64,000 nucleotides of DNA from CAYRNY01 sp964425755 (GCA_964425755.1 CAYRNY010000001.1:1-64000); one strand, 5' to 3'. Counted from the first letter of the stretch, positions 8,745-20,212 are shown. Numbers and translations: made by a program. Notes: generated by a model from the letters alone, not told the origin.

Positions 8745-9029
8745 ATGGTTATGCCAGTGAGAGACGCGCCCAAGGCGTCACGTGTATCAGGTGCGATCTT
8801 CCTGATAGGTCTCGGAATCATCTTATTGTTGGAGATCCCGCTTATGCCCTGGGGACTGCTGCTACTCTTATTCTCAAACTTTTTGTCAGCCAGTCTGACA
8901 AAGGGCAATCTTCACGGCACGCGCTTGTTATTTGTCTGGGCGGGTGCGATTTTGCTTCTTGCTGTAACGGACAAAACATTACCGGTCTTGTTGATCGCCG
9001 CAGGTTTGACTCTGTACTTGCAAAAATAG
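8745..9029 (+). CDS. Small membrane protein, fourth of a cluster
   Basis: GAGGAGA precedes the ATG at 8745. The 94-residue product begins with a short polar stretch, then S-R-V-S-G-A-I-F-L-I-G-L-G-I (matching the N-R-I-S-G-A-I-I-L-L-G start of the previous gene), followed by 'IPLMPWGLLLLLFS' and two more hydrophobic helices. Codon use is visibly richer in A+T at third positions (TTA, TCT, ATT) than its neighbours, which may point to a different origin or an expression-tuned gene. The start lies 21 bases after the previous stop, so co-transcription is likely. Confidence 0.6.
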   Translation: MVMPVRDAPKASRVSGAIFLIGLGIILLLEIPLMPWGLLLLLFSNFLSASLTKGNLHGTRLLFVWAGAILLLAVTDKTLPVLLIAAGLTLYLQK

Positions 9030-9230
9030 GAAGGTGCTTCAGGTGCTCTGCCGACTACAACACAGTACTCGCACCTAAATGTCTGGCGCTGGTTATCGCG
9101 GCCTGCACTCCTCGATCCGGCACCTGTCATCGCGTTACCTGTGAAACATCCAGCCCTCATTTTTAACCTGAATCTAACGCCTTCCGCCGCCATCCCCCCG
9201 CGCTCGCGCTATCCGCCCCGTAACGGAATA

Positions 9231-9239
9231 TGTTATAAT
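9231..9239 (+). promoter_or_regulatory. Extended -10 promoter of secA
   Basis: TGTTATAAT is a perfect TATAAT with the TGn extension. No good -35 is visible, as expected for extended -10 promoters. Transcription would begin near 9246. Confidence 0.65.
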
Positions 9240-9284
9240 TTCGACCAAGTTTCCAGCCAACCGCTACCGAAACGAATTGTGTGT

Positions 9285-9349
9285 AGGACCAACCGAGTGA
9301 ATCCGGCGGGACACCGGACCCTTAAGACAGCCGTCCCGCCACTGTGAGG
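9285..9349 (+). promoter_or_regulatory. Cobalamin-riboswitch-like core / translation-control hairpin of secA
   Basis: Within the leader, GAGTGAATCCGGC (9295-9307) and, 23 bases on, GCCGTCCCGCCACTGTGA (9331-9348) resemble the conserved GGTGnAATCC and GCnGnCCCGCCACTGT boxes of cobalamin riboswitches. GGCGGGAC (9305-9312) and GTCCCGCC (9333-9340) form a perfect 8-bp stem ending 13 bases before the ATG and next to the GAGGA ribosome-binding site. The GGGAA box and the B12 box are not visible and the leader is short, so it may be a degenerate element or chance. Confidence 0.35.
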
Positions 9350-9353
9350 AACG

Positions 9354-12287
<2,934 letters not shown>

Positions 12288-12415
12288 GCGCACCCACCGC
12301 GCGCGATCGGGGGGCCGCATGCGCCGGGCACAACCTGTCTGGCCGCAGCACGCAGGCCGGACCACCAACCGGAGAGGCGCAGCGTGCCCCTCAAGTGTTA
12401 TGAGGATTAGACAGT

Positions 12416-12790
12416 ATGTCTGAACCCGACGACTACGCGGCCAGCCTGATGAACGCGATTGACCCGGAACTGCTGGAGCTGATCCAGACCCGCATCAACT
12501 CGTTCATCAAATGGGACCTGGTGCGCTTCTTTCACGAAAACTCGCACACGACCGATACGGCTGACAACATCGCGCGCTATACCGGGCGTGATGTGCGCAT
12601 CGTCGAACCGGAGCTGCTTCAACTGGCCCACGACGGCGTGCTGGAAATCGACCAACTGCCCGACATGCGCGTGTATACCTATGCTGCCGACGACGACCTG
12701 CGCAAGCTGATCGGGGAGTTTTTGAAGCGCTGCGAGGATCGCCAGTTCCGCGTGAAGGCGATCTATCACGTGATCCGTAGCCTGCGCTGA
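12416..12790 (+). CDS. Winged-helix-like small protein upstream of a KaiC ATPase
   Basis: 124 residues with TGAGGA upstream of the ATG. Residues 20-85 read as a winged helix: 'INSFIKWDLVRFFHEN', a short helix with A-D-N-I-A-R-Y-T-G-R as the recognition-type helix, 'EPELLQLAHDGVLEI' and then a basic strand pair. The C-terminal part is a helix with alternating charges. This layout is common in small DNA-binding or protein-interaction partners of KaiC-type ATPases, though I cannot name a family. It begins a run of same-strand genes that ends in a histidine kinase, so a signalling role is inferred. Confidence 0.6.
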   Translation: MSEPDDYAASLMNAIDPELLELIQTRINSFIKWDLVRFFHENSHTTDTADNIARYTGRDVRIVEPELLQLAHDGVLEIDQLPDMRVYTYAADDDLRKLIGEFLKRCEDRQFRVKAIYHVIRSLR

Positions 12791-12875
12791 CGCGCATCCC
12801 TGCGGCCTGCAGATGCCAGTCGATGGCACGCTGCACCCTGCCGCCGCTGCTGAAAGGCTGAGAGGACGTACCCGC

Positions 12876-13661
12876 ATGAACAGCGACCGCATCCCTACCG
12901 GAATCACCGGCCTGGACGAGATGTTACACGGCGGATTTCTGCCCCAGACCGCCAACCTGGTCGAAGGGGCACCGGGCACCGGCAAGAGCACGATCGGGAT
13001 GCAGTTCATCCAGCACGGCATCGTCGAGCATGGCGAGCCGGGCATCATCCTCACCTTCGAAGAATTTCCCGACCAGTATTACCGCGACGCTGCCAACTTC
13101 GGCTGGGACTTCAACGCGCACGAAGCCGCCGGGAAACTGCGCGTGATCATGTCCAGCCCGGAAGTGAGCGCCGCCGACCTGCGCGCGATCAACGGGCGGC
13201 TGGAGCGCATGGTCGAGCAGACCGGCGCGCGGCGGATCCTGGTCGACAGCCTGAGCCACTTCGAAACGCTCGCGCCCGACCCGGTCGCGCTGCGCCGCAC
13301 GATCTACAGCTTCGTGAACGGCCTCAAGCGCATGACGCTGACCGCGATCCTGACGCGCGAAAACGCCGCGCTGCTCGGCGAAACGCCCGACAGCGAAGAG
13401 GACCTGGCCTTCATCATGGACTCCTACACCATGCTGCGTTACGTCGAGCTGGCGGGCGCGGTCGAGAAGGCGCTGCTCGTGCTCAAGCTGCGCGGCAGCG
13501 ATCACGCCAAGGACATCCGGCGCTACGCGATCACGCCGCGCGGGCTGGAGGTGCACGCCCGCTTTGAAGGCACCAGCGGCATCATGAGCGGCACGCCCAG
13601 CATGACGCACGCCGAAGCGTTTGCCGCCGCGTTTCTTCCCGGCGGGCGCAGCGACGACTGA
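12876..13661 (+). CDS. Single-domain KaiC/RadA-superfamily ATPase
   Basis: GAGAGGACG precedes the ATG at 12876; an in-frame ATG at 12813 lacks a ribosome-binding site. The 261-residue protein opens R-I-P-T-G-I-T-G-L-D-E-M-L-x-G-G, the signature start of KaiC domains, then Walker A GAPGTGKST (Lys near residue 37), the catalytic FEE pair ('LTFEEFPDQYY'), Walker B 'RILVDSLSHFE' and 'LRGSDHAKDIRRYAI'. Cyanobacterial KaiC has two such domains; single-domain forms in other bacteria and archaea work as ATP-dependent switches in signalling. Neighbouring a winged-helix protein and a histidine kinase, it is probably a signalling switch instead of a clock. Confidence 0.85.
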   Translation: MNSDRIPTGITGLDEMLHGGFLPQTANLVEGAPGTGKSTIGMQFIQHGIVEHGEPGIILTFEEFPDQYYRDAANFGWDFNAHEAAGKLRVIMSSPEVSAADLRAINGRLERMVEQTGARRILVDSLSHFETLAPDPVALRRTIYSFVNGLKRMTLTAILTRENAALLGETPDSEEDLAFIMDSYTMLRYVELAGAVEKALLVLKLRGSDHAKDIRRYAITPRGLEVHARFEGTSGIMSGTPSMTHAEAFAAAFLPGGRSDD

Positions 13662-13700
13662 CACACAGAACCGGCAACCGGGGGGGATCACGCGCTGCAC

Positions 13701-13994
13701 ATGGACAATCCGAGCATTCACCAGTTCTTGACGATCGTCACGTGGCTTGCATTGAGCATGCTGCTCGTGCTGCTGGCGCTGATCGCGCGCAAGTACGAAA
13801 CGCTGTCCGGCGAGCGCACGTATTACCGGCTGTTCGCCGTGCCGGTGCTGGCCTTCGCCGGGGCCGCATTGCGCCAGGTGCAGACCGACCAGATCACAGG
13901 CGACCCTGCCGCCGACCTGCTTCTACTGTCCGGCGGGCTGGTGCTGGCGGGGTTGTGCCTGAACGTCTACCGGCGGATGACCAGCGGGCGCTAG
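13701..13994 (+). CDS. Small two- or three-pass membrane protein
   Basis: 97 residues. Hydrophobic segments at about residues 8-28, 47-60 and 73-92, separated by 'RKYETLSGERTYYRLFAVP'. The positive charges favour a cytoplasmic loop after the first helix. No family recognised. It sits 39 bases after the KaiC gene and upstream of another small membrane protein and a soluble-looking kinase, so it could be the membrane anchor of that system. The segment 'RTYYRLFAVPVL' resembles 'RPPHYRAFYVAM' in the next gene, hinting at distant paralogy. Confidence 0.55.
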   Translation: MDNPSIHQFLTIVTWLALSMLLVLLALIARKYETLSGERTYYRLFAVPVLAFAGAALRQVQTDQITGDPAADLLLLSGGLVLAGLCLNVYRRMTSGR

Positions 13995-14055
13995 CGCAAC
14001 ACAGAGCCGGGAACGGTGTCGCGGCTGCCGGTTTGCAGTCACGTCCAGACGCGCG

Positions 14056-14061
14056 TATAGT
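14056..14061 (+). promoter_or_regulatory. Possible -10 element before the kinase genes
   Basis: TATAGT 78 bases upstream of the ATG at 14139; no convincing -35. It could give the membrane protein and kinase a second promoter inside the operon. Confidence 0.25.
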
Positions 14062-14138
14062 GTGACCGGGACCGGTTCATAATTGGATGGCGACAACAAC
14101 AATTTGTTGAGCGTTGCTTGTTTTGGGGCACCGGGGCT

Positions 14139-14537
14139 ATGGTACAGAACTTATTAACGTTATTGGGCGCCATCGCGCCGCTGGCACTGATCGTCACGCT
14201 GTGGGTGCTGGCGCAGATCAGCCGCCGTTTTGGCGAGGTCACGCGCCGCCCGCCGCATTACCGCGCCTTCTACGTCGCGATGGCGTTGATGGTGCCGCCG
14301 CTGCTGACGCGGCTGCTGGCGATCGGCTTGAGCGCCGACCAGCACGCCGAACTCGGCGCAAACGCGTTCGAGGCGGTGCTGCACGACCTGCCGCTGGCGT
14401 TGGGCATCCTGCTGGCGCTGGTCACCGCGTGGTGGTATTGGGGCTGGCTCATCTACGCGGATGAAGCCGGGACGTCCCGCCAGGTGCCGCGCCGCGTCGC
14501 GCAGTCCACCGGCCAGACCGAGGAGAACGCACTATGA
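14139..14537 (+). CDS. Small membrane protein translationally coupled to a histidine kinase
   Basis: The ATG at 14139 is preferred to an upstream in-frame TTG at 14118. The 132-residue product has hydrophobic segments at about residues 5-25, 45-64 and 87-107, then a basic polar tail. Its TGA overlaps the ATG of the following kinase (ATGA), so translation is coupled and the two products probably act together. As the kinase has no membrane helix of its own, this protein is a candidate partner at the membrane (inference). No known family recognised. Confidence 0.6.
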   Translation: MVQNLLTLLGAIAPLALIVTLWVLAQISRRFGEVTRRPPHYRAFYVAMALMVPPLLTRLLAIGLSADQHAELGANAFEAVLHDLPLALGILLALVTAWWYWGWLIYADEAGTSRQVPRRVAQSTGQTEENAL

Positions 14538-17500
14538 GCGAAGACACCCCTGAAGTGACGTTATCCGGTCACTCGGTCTGGTCGCATTCGTCCGAAGCGG
14601 TGCTGGTGGTGGACGCGGGTGGCACGATCCGTTTTGCGACGCCGTCCACAGCCCAATATTACGGCTACACGCGCGACGCAATCGTCGGGCAGCCGGCTCG
14701 ACACTTCATCGCGCCGGAGGACATCGCGCCGGTGCGCGCGGGCTGGCAGCGGCTGCAAGATGATCCCACCCTGGAAACGCACGAAGTGCGCGTGAACATG
14801 CTCACCGCTACGGGGCGGCGCGTCCCGATCCGCGCGACGATGTGGCGGCTGCCCGGTGCGGCGGGCTTCCTGGTCGTGCTGCACATCTTCGACCACCTGC
14901 GCGACCGGCTGGAAACGCTGTATTCGACCATCAACGCCATGTCCAGCACGCTCGATCTGAACACGCTGATCGACACGGTGCTGCACGAAGTGCACCGCCT
15001 GGTCCCCAGCGACACCTGCACGATCGCCATGCTGGAACCTGACCAGACCGTGCACGTCCGGCGCTGGAACGCGGGACAGATCGAGAGCGAGCGCGCGCTG
15101 CCTGCCGATAACCTGCCGGAGTTCGCCACCAGCCGCATCATGCGTGAAACCGGCAGACCGCTGCTGATCGACGATACGTTGAACGACCCGCGCTGGACCC
15201 AACCCGCCGGCAACCGCCCGATCCGCAGCTGGCTTGGCACGCCGCTGATCCATCGCGGCACCTACCTGGGTGAGCTCACGCTCGACAGCCCGGAAACGCA
15301 CGCCTTCAGCCCGGACGACGCCGAACTCGCCGCCGCGCTCGCCAACCAGGTAGCCGCCGCGCTGCATAACGCGCGCCAGTTCGACGCCGAACAGCGCCGC
15401 GCGAAACGCTTCCAGGCGGTCAGCGACGTGAGCAAAGCGATCAACCGCCTGGAACTCGATGAAGTGCTCGACCTGGTGTACGAGAAAGTGCGCGCGCTGA
15501 TGGCGGCGGATGCCTTTTTCATCGGGCTGTTCGACCCCGAAGCCGATACGGTGCGCATCGCGGGTTTTTACGACCATGACGAGCGCCGCCCGGACACGGT
15601 GATCCCGTCCAGCGGCGGCCTGACCGGGATCGTGCTGCAGGAACGCGAGCCGGTGATCATCCAGAACGCCGCCGCCAACCCGCTGATCCAGCAGGCGATC
15701 CAGTTGGGCGACGGCCCGCAAAGCGTGATGATCATGCCGCTGATCACCCAGGACGAGATCATCGGCGTGATCTCGGTGCAGAGTTACGAGGCTTACGCCT
15801 ACGCGCCGGACGATATCGCGCTGCTGGAAGTGATCGCGGACGCGGTGGCGACCGCCGTACGTAACGCGCAGCTCTACGACCAGACCACCGCCCAGCTACG
15901 CGCCCAGCAAGCCCTGCACCAGCTCAGCCTGGACCTGGCCGCGTCCCAGACCCCCGCCCGAATCGCCGAGCTGGTGGTACAGGCGGCGCTGGACCTGCTC
16001 AAGCCTGCTGAAGTGCGGCTGTACATGGTCCGCCGGCCCACCGGGGGACCGGACGCGTGGACCGGGCTGCCCGCCGGTGACGACACGCCCGCGCAGGTCA
16101 CGCCCGGTGCGGCCCCCGCCCCGCGCGCGCTGATCGACCAGGCGCATGCCGCGCGCGAGATCGTGCTGCTGCACAACGGGCACCAGGACCCGCGCGCCGA
16201 GGTGTTCGGCACGGCATGGCCCGTGCACACCGCGGCGCTCTACCCGATCCGGCGCGGCGACCGGGCGATCGCCACGCTGGTGCTGCTTTACGACCAGCCG
16301 CAGACGTTAAAGCCGAACACCCTGCGCGTGATCGAAATGCTGGGCCTGCAGGCCGCGGGCGCGTTTGAAACCGCGCGCTATACAATCAACCTCACGCGCC
16401 GCCTGCACGAAGTCACCGCGCTGCACGAACTGGCGCGGCGGGTGGGCGAGCTGGACTCGCTGGACGACATTCTGAACACGGTGGTCGTGTCCGTGCGCGA
16501 CGCCTTGCGCTGCCGTTCCGCGAGCGTGGCACTGCTGGAACCGGACGGCGAGACGGTCACGCTGTGCGCTGGGGCCGGGCTGGACGACCAGTACCTGATC
16601 GGGCACACGTTCGCGCGGGGCGAGTACGTCGCGGGGGCGGTGGTCGAACAGGGGCGTGTGATCTACGTGCGCGACACGCTACAAGACCCGGAGTTCCGCG
16701 TGATCGACCCCGACATCCGCGCGCTGATGTCCGTCCCGCTGACGGTGCGGCGGCGCACGATCGGCGCGCTGAACATCGACTCCGGCGAGCCGGACACCTT
16801 CACCGCGCACCACGAGCGCATCCTGACCATCGCGGGCGGGCAGATCGCCGCCGCGATCGAAAACCTGCGCCTGCTGGACGAAACGCGCCAGCGCGCCGCC
16901 GAACTCGCGGAGGCCAACCGCTCGCTGGCCGCACAGGACGAACTGCGCCGCGAACTCGTGTTCCAGGTCAGCCACGACCTGCGCGGCCCGCTGCAGATCA
17001 TCTACGGGTACACCGACATGCTGCACGACGAGATGCTCGGCCCGGTCACGCCGACGCAGAAAGACATCCTGGCGCTGATGCTCAAGCGCTGCCAATCGAT
17101 CGAGCGCATGACGCAGGATATCCTCGTCGCGCGCCCGATCAGCGCCGACATGCTGGAAATGACCACGCTCGACCTGACCGAACTATGCCGGCAGACGGTC
17201 GCCGACGCGCAGATCGTCCACCAGGACCAGCCGCACACGTTCGACGTCGACCTGCTGCCGCGCCCGCTGCTGGTGGAGGCCGACTACCACCGCCTGAGCC
17301 GCGTATTTGACAACCTGATCGGGAATGCGGTTAAATTCTCGCCGGACGGCGGCACGATCCGCATCAGCACCGCCATTGACGCGGAGCGCCACATGGCCCA
17401 CGTCGCGATCAGTGACCAGGGCATCGGGATCGCCGACGAAAAACTGCCGTACATCTTCGAACGCTTCTACCGGGGCGACCGCGCGTTCCGCAAGCAGTTC

Positions 17501-17632
17501 GAAGGCGCGGGACTGGGGCTGTACATCGTCCAACAGATCGTTGAAGCGCATCAAGGGCGTATTTGGGTCGAAAGCCAGGAAGGGATCGGAAGCACGTTCA
17601 TCGTTGCTTTGCCACTCGCAGAAAGGGCGTGA
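14534..17632 (+). CDS. PAS-GAF(x4) sensor histidine kinase
   Basis: 1032 residues, no transmembrane segment. A PAS domain (about residues 14-120) is followed by four GAF-type modules (about 140-290, 305-450, 460-610 and 625-785), each ending in the usual helix linker, then HisKA with the phospho-acceptor His in V-S-H-D-L-R-G-P-L (residue 814) and an HATPase_c domain with N box N-L-I-G-N-A-V-K-F, G1 DQGIGI, F box 'YIFERFYRG' and G2 GAGLGLYIV. There is no receiver domain and no response regulator nearby. Multiple GAF domains suggest sensing of small molecules such as cyclic nucleotides or redox state. It overlaps the upstream gene by 4 bases. Confidence 0.92.
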   Translation: MSEDTPEVTLSGHSVWSHSSEAVLVVDAGGTIRFATPSTAQYYGYTRDAIVGQPARHFIAPEDIAPVRAGWQRLQDDPTLETHEVRVNMLTATGRRVPIRATMWRLPGAAGFLVVLHIFDHLRDRLETLYSTINAMSSTLDLNTLIDTVLHEVHRLVPSDTCTIAMLEPDQTVHVRRWNAGQIESERALPADNLPEFATSRIMRETGRPLLIDDTLNDPRWTQPAGNRPIRSWLGTPLIHRGTYLGELTLDSPETHAFSPDDAELAAALANQVAAALHNARQFDAEQRRAKRFQAVSDVSKAINRLELDEVLDLVYEKVRALMAADAFFIGLFDPEADTVRIAGFYDHDERRPDTVIPSSGGLTGIVLQEREPVIIQNAAANPLIQQAIQLGDGPQSVMIMPLITQDEIIGVISVQSYEAYAYAPDDIALLEVIADAVATAVRNAQLYDQTTAQLRAQQALHQLSLDLAASQTPARIAELVVQAALDLLKPAEVRLYMVRRPTGGPDAWTGLPAGDDTPAQVTPGAAPAPRALIDQAHAAREIVLLHNGHQDPRAEVFGTAWPVHTAALYPIRRGDRAIATLVLLYDQPQTLKPNTLRVIEMLGLQAAGAFETARYTINLTRRLHEVTALHELARRVGELDSLDDILNTVVVSVRDALRCRSASVALLEPDGETVTLCAGAGLDDQYLIGHTFARGEYVAGAVVEQGRVIYVRDTLQDPEFRVIDPDIRALMSVPLTVRRRTIGALNIDSGEPDTFTAHHERILTIAGGQIAAAIENLRLLDETRQRAAELAEANRSLAAQDELRRELVFQVSHDLRGPLQIIYGYTDMLHDEMLGPVTPTQKDILALMLKRCQSIERMTQDILVARPISADMLEMTTLDLTELCRQTVADAQIVHQDQPHTFDVDLLPRPLLVEADYHRLSRVFDNLIGNAVKFSPDGGTIRISTAIDAERHMAHVAISDQGIGIADEKLPYIFERFYRGDRAFRKQFEGAGLGLYIVQQIVEAHQGRIWVESQEGIGSTFIVALPLAERA

Positions 17633-17634
17633 TT

Positions 17635-18726
17635 GTGGCTTTCAATGTGCATACCGTGATCGACCGCGACAGCGCGATCTGGCGCACGCTCGCGACGTGG
17701 CCCAAAATCGAGTTACACCGTCACCTGGAAGGTTCGATCCGCCTGGAAACACTGATCGATGTCTCCCGCCAACACGACATCCCCCTTCCCGCCTACGACG
17801 CAGAGGCCCTGCGCCCGCACGTGCAGATCACGGAAGACGACGCGCCCAACGCGCAGGTCTTCTTGAGCAAGTTCGACGTGCTGCGGCGCTTTTACTGCTC
17901 GCTGGATATCATCCACCGCATCACGCGCGAGGCGATTGAAGACGCCGCCGCCGATAACGTGCGCTACATGGAGCTGCGCTTCACGCCGCACGCCCTCGCC
18001 CGGCAGAACAACTACAGCTACCGCGACGTGATCCGGACCGTGTGCGACGCGCTGGCTGAGGCCGAGGCGGCCTTCGACGTGCAGGCGCGCCTGATCATCT
18101 CGGTCAATCGCCACGAAAGTGTGACCATCGCGCACCGCGTGCTGGATGCGGCGTTGGCGCTCAACCGTGACGAGATCGTCGCGCTGGACCTGGCCGGGCG
18201 GGAGATCGGGCACGCCGCGCGCCCGTTCCGCGCGCTGTTCCTGCGCGCCCAGGAAGCCGGGCTGCATACCACCGTCCACGCGGGGGAATGGGACGGGGCG
18301 AACAACGTGCGCGAAGCGATCGAGGTGTTCAACGCGGAGCGCATCGGGCACGGCGTCCGCGCGATCGAGGATTCGCGCGTGGTGCAGTTGCTGCGCGAGC
18401 GCGAGGTCACGCTGGAGGTCTGCCCAACCAGCAACATCCAGAGTGGCGTCGTGGCCCGGATGCGCAACCACCCGCTGCGCGACCTGTCGTCCCTGGACGT
18501 GCGCACGACGATCAACACCGACGACCCCGCGCTGAGCAACATCTGCCTGACCGACGAATTAGCACTGGCGCATGTGGGGCTTGGCATGTCGTTGAGCCAG
18601 ATCAAAACCTGCGTGATGAATGCTGCGTTCGCCACGTTCCTGCCCGACGCCGCACGTAACCGCCTGATCGCGCAGTTCCGGCACGCGCTGGGCCTGGACG
18701 ACACCTTGCTCAGACGCCCCTGCTAA
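17635..18726 (+). CDS. add: Adenosine deaminase (or related aminohydrolase)
   Basis: A metal-dependent hydrolase of about 363 residues that deaminates adenosine or a related 6-aminopurine nucleoside. Zinc-ligand and catalytic motifs are clear: E-L-H-R-H-L-E-G-S, T-V-H-A-G-E-W, R-I-G-H-G-V-R, 'EVCPTSNIQS' and N-T-D-D-P-A. Start: GAAAGG lies 8 bases before the GTG at 17635; a GTG at 17629 overlapping the kinase stop is possible. It directly follows the histidine kinase and is likely co-transcribed. Aminodeoxyfutalosine deaminase belongs to the same family and cannot be excluded from sequence alone. Confidence 0.88.
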   Translation: MAFNVHTVIDRDSAIWRTLATWPKIELHRHLEGSIRLETLIDVSRQHDIPLPAYDAEALRPHVQITEDDAPNAQVFLSKFDVLRRFYCSLDIIHRITREAIEDAAADNVRYMELRFTPHALARQNNYSYRDVIRTVCDALAEAEAAFDVQARLIISVNRHESVTIAHRVLDAALALNRDEIVALDLAGREIGHAARPFRALFLRAQEAGLHTTVHAGEWDGANNVREAIEVFNAERIGHGVRAIEDSRVVQLLREREVTLEVCPTSNIQSGVVARMRNHPLRDLSSLDVRTTINTDDPALSNICLTDELALAHVGLGMSLSQIKTCVMNAAFATFLPDAARNRLIAQFRHALGLDDTLLRRPC

Positions 18727-18828
18727 GCGCCATCCCCACAGCCACACCCATACCCCGCGCACAACACGAAATTCCATCAATTTAAATCGATTATTTTTAA
18801 CTATGTTAGTACAATGTTCACTGATTTG

Positions 18829-18858
18829 TTGACAGTGAAATATAACTAATGGTTAAAT
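18829..18858 (+). promoter_or_regulatory. Promoter in an AT-rich island
   Basis: A perfect -35 TTGACA (18829-18834), an 18-base spacer and TTAAAT (18853-18858), in a roughly 90-base AT-rich stretch unlike the rest of the window. It would transcribe the leader and microprotein gene downstream. Confidence 0.55.
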
Positions 18859-18879
18859 AGAAATAGGAGGGATAGGATA

Positions 18880-18922
18880 GCTCGCCGGTGCCTGCCAGGC
18901 TGGCGGTGCCGCCGCGACGAGC
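18880..18922 (+). promoter_or_regulatory. Structured leader before a microprotein gene
   Basis: GCTCG (18880-18884) pairs with CGAGC (18918-18922). Inside lie GCCAG/CTGGC and GGCGG/CCGCC self-complementary pairs and a direct repeat GGTGCC. AGGAGG (18865-18870) just upstream has no ORF of its own. The true ribosome-binding site AAAGGAG follows the structure. No known riboswitch class is recognised. Confidence 0.35.
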
Positions 18923-18943
18923 CGCTTAAAGGAGTAAAAAACC

Positions 18944-19084
18944 ATGCCTGATGACATGTTCATGTTCTGGTTCATTCACCTTGCGTTGGGCTTGCTGGTG
19001 CCGATTCTGGCCCTGACCGGCTGCTGCCGCCGTGAGGAAGAACAGCAGATGAAGGAGAAAAATTCTGTTGCTAACCAGAAGTAA
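18944..19084 (+). CDS. 46-residue membrane microprotein or mini-lipoprotein
   Basis: AAAGGAG lies 9 bases before the ATG, one of the best ribosome-binding sites in the window. The product starts MPDDMFMFWF, has a single hydrophobic helix (about residues 7-25) ending A-L-T-G-C-C, and a charged tail R-R-E-E-E-Q-Q-M-K-E-K. The T-G-C-C could be a lipobox, but there is no basic N-terminus, so a simple membrane anchor with Cys at the cytoplasmic face is as likely. It has its own strong promoter and structured leader. No homologue is known to me. Confidence 0.6.
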   Translation: MPDDMFMFWFIHLALGLLVPILALTGCCRREEEQQMKEKNSVANQK

Positions 19085-19236
19085 CGCCAGACAAACGGCG
19101 AAACGCCACACAGCATCCTGAAGATCAGCCCGGTGTGACGGCTCCTCCAGCCGCACGATAATTACCCCACGACAAGAGGCGAATATCTTCGGGATGTCTG
19201 TTTGTCTGCGCGACGCGCGCCCGAAGTTCCCCGCGC

Positions 19237-20100
19237 TTACACAAACTGAGCTTCCACCGCCTGCACGCGGCGCTTGCCACGCGCGTCTTCGACGAGATGC
19301 CCGGCCAGTGTCTGCGTGTCGTGCTGGAAGATCAACAGCCCGCCCGTCTCCAGCGCCCAGCGCTGCCACGTGCGCTTGGTTTCCAGCGTGACCAGCGGCT
19401 TGATGTCATACGCCGTCATCCACGCCAGCTTTTCGAAATGCACGGCATAGCTCGCCAGGTCCGCCACGAACAGCGCCTGCTCGCCCCCTGACTCGAACAG
19501 GATCGCCATGTGGTGATCCGTGTGCCCCGGCGTGATCACCCCCGTGACGCCCGGCGCGAGCGTGGTGTCGCCGTCTAGCAGCGTGAGCTGCCCGGACGCG
19601 CGCAGCGGTTCGAAGTTGTCCGCGTGGTAGGTGCCGCGCGTGCGCTCGTTGGGATGGCGGGCGGCCTCGTATTCGCCGCGCTGCACCACGTATTCCGCCT
19701 CAGGGAACGTCGCGATCACGCTCTGCCCATCGCCCGCGAGGGTCGTGTTGCCCGCGCAGTGATCGGCGTGCAGGTGCGTGTCGATCACCAGGTCCACGTC
19801 ACCCGGACGCACGCCCAGCCGCGCCAGCCCCTCGATCAGCGTGCCACGCGGGTGCTCCAACCCCCAGATCGCGCGTTCCTTCTCGCCGAGCCTGTCGCCC
19901 AGGCCGGTATCGATCACGATCGTCCGGCCCCCCGTGCGCACCAGCAGCGACGTGAGTACCATCGGCACGCGGTGCTGCTCGTCCGGCTGCAAATAGCGGC
20001 TCCACAGCGCGCGCGGCACCAGCCCCCAGGGGCCGCCGCTGTCCACCCACACCACGCCGGTGTTGATCATGTGAATCTCGATGTCGCCAATTCGAAACAT
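19237..20100 (-). CDS. Metallo-beta-lactamase-fold hydrolase
   Basis: 287 residues with AAGGAGA upstream of the ATG. The zinc motif T-H-L-H-A-D-H-C-A-G-N (about residue 108 on) is the HxHxDH signature. A later 'ITPGHTDHHMAILFE' supplies the next His ligand and 'LFVADLASYAVHFEK' the bridging Asp. Such enzymes hydrolyse lactones, thioesters or phosphodiesters; the substrate cannot be told from the sequence. The family resembles quorum-quenching lactonases and related hydrolases (N-terminal 'VDSGGPWGLVPRALW'). It is divergent from the SRAP gene at 20213. Confidence 0.85.
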   Translation of the reverse strand: MFRIGDIEIHMINTGVVWVDSGGPWGLVPRALWSRYLQPDEQHRVPMVLTSLLVRTGGRTIVIDTGLGDRLGEKERAIWGLEHPRGTLIEGLARLGVRPGDVDLVIDTHLHADHCAGNTTLAGDGQSVIATFPEAEYVVQRGEYEAARHPNERTRGTYHADNFEPLRASGQLTLLDGDTTLAPGVTGVITPGHTDHHMAILFESGGEQALFVADLASYAVHFEKLAWMTAYDIKPLVTLETKRTWQRWALETGGLLIFQHDTQTLAGHLVEDARGKRRVQAVEAQFV

Positions 20101-20212
20101 GCGTCAGGTTGTCTCCTTGTGTGGTATCCGGCCCAGGCCCGCCCCACTTGTCGCGATCCGACCATATGTGCGAAAATGGACGTATCCTGACCACGCAAGA
20201 GGTTAAACGACA

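Larger units (their letters stand above)
9030..9353 (+). other. Intergenic region and secA leader
   Basis: No gene. AGGTGC (9041-9046, also 9032-9037) pairs with GCACCT (9071-9076) just after the preceding stop, a possible terminator hairpin. An extended -10 promoter lies at 9231-9239, followed by a leader of about 108 bases with a riboswitch-like element (see 9285-9349). Confidence 0.6.

Noticed and set aside
20150..20212. LexA-type operator upstream of the SRAP gene
   Set aside because: No CTGT-N8-ACAG or GAAC-N4-GTTC pattern was found.
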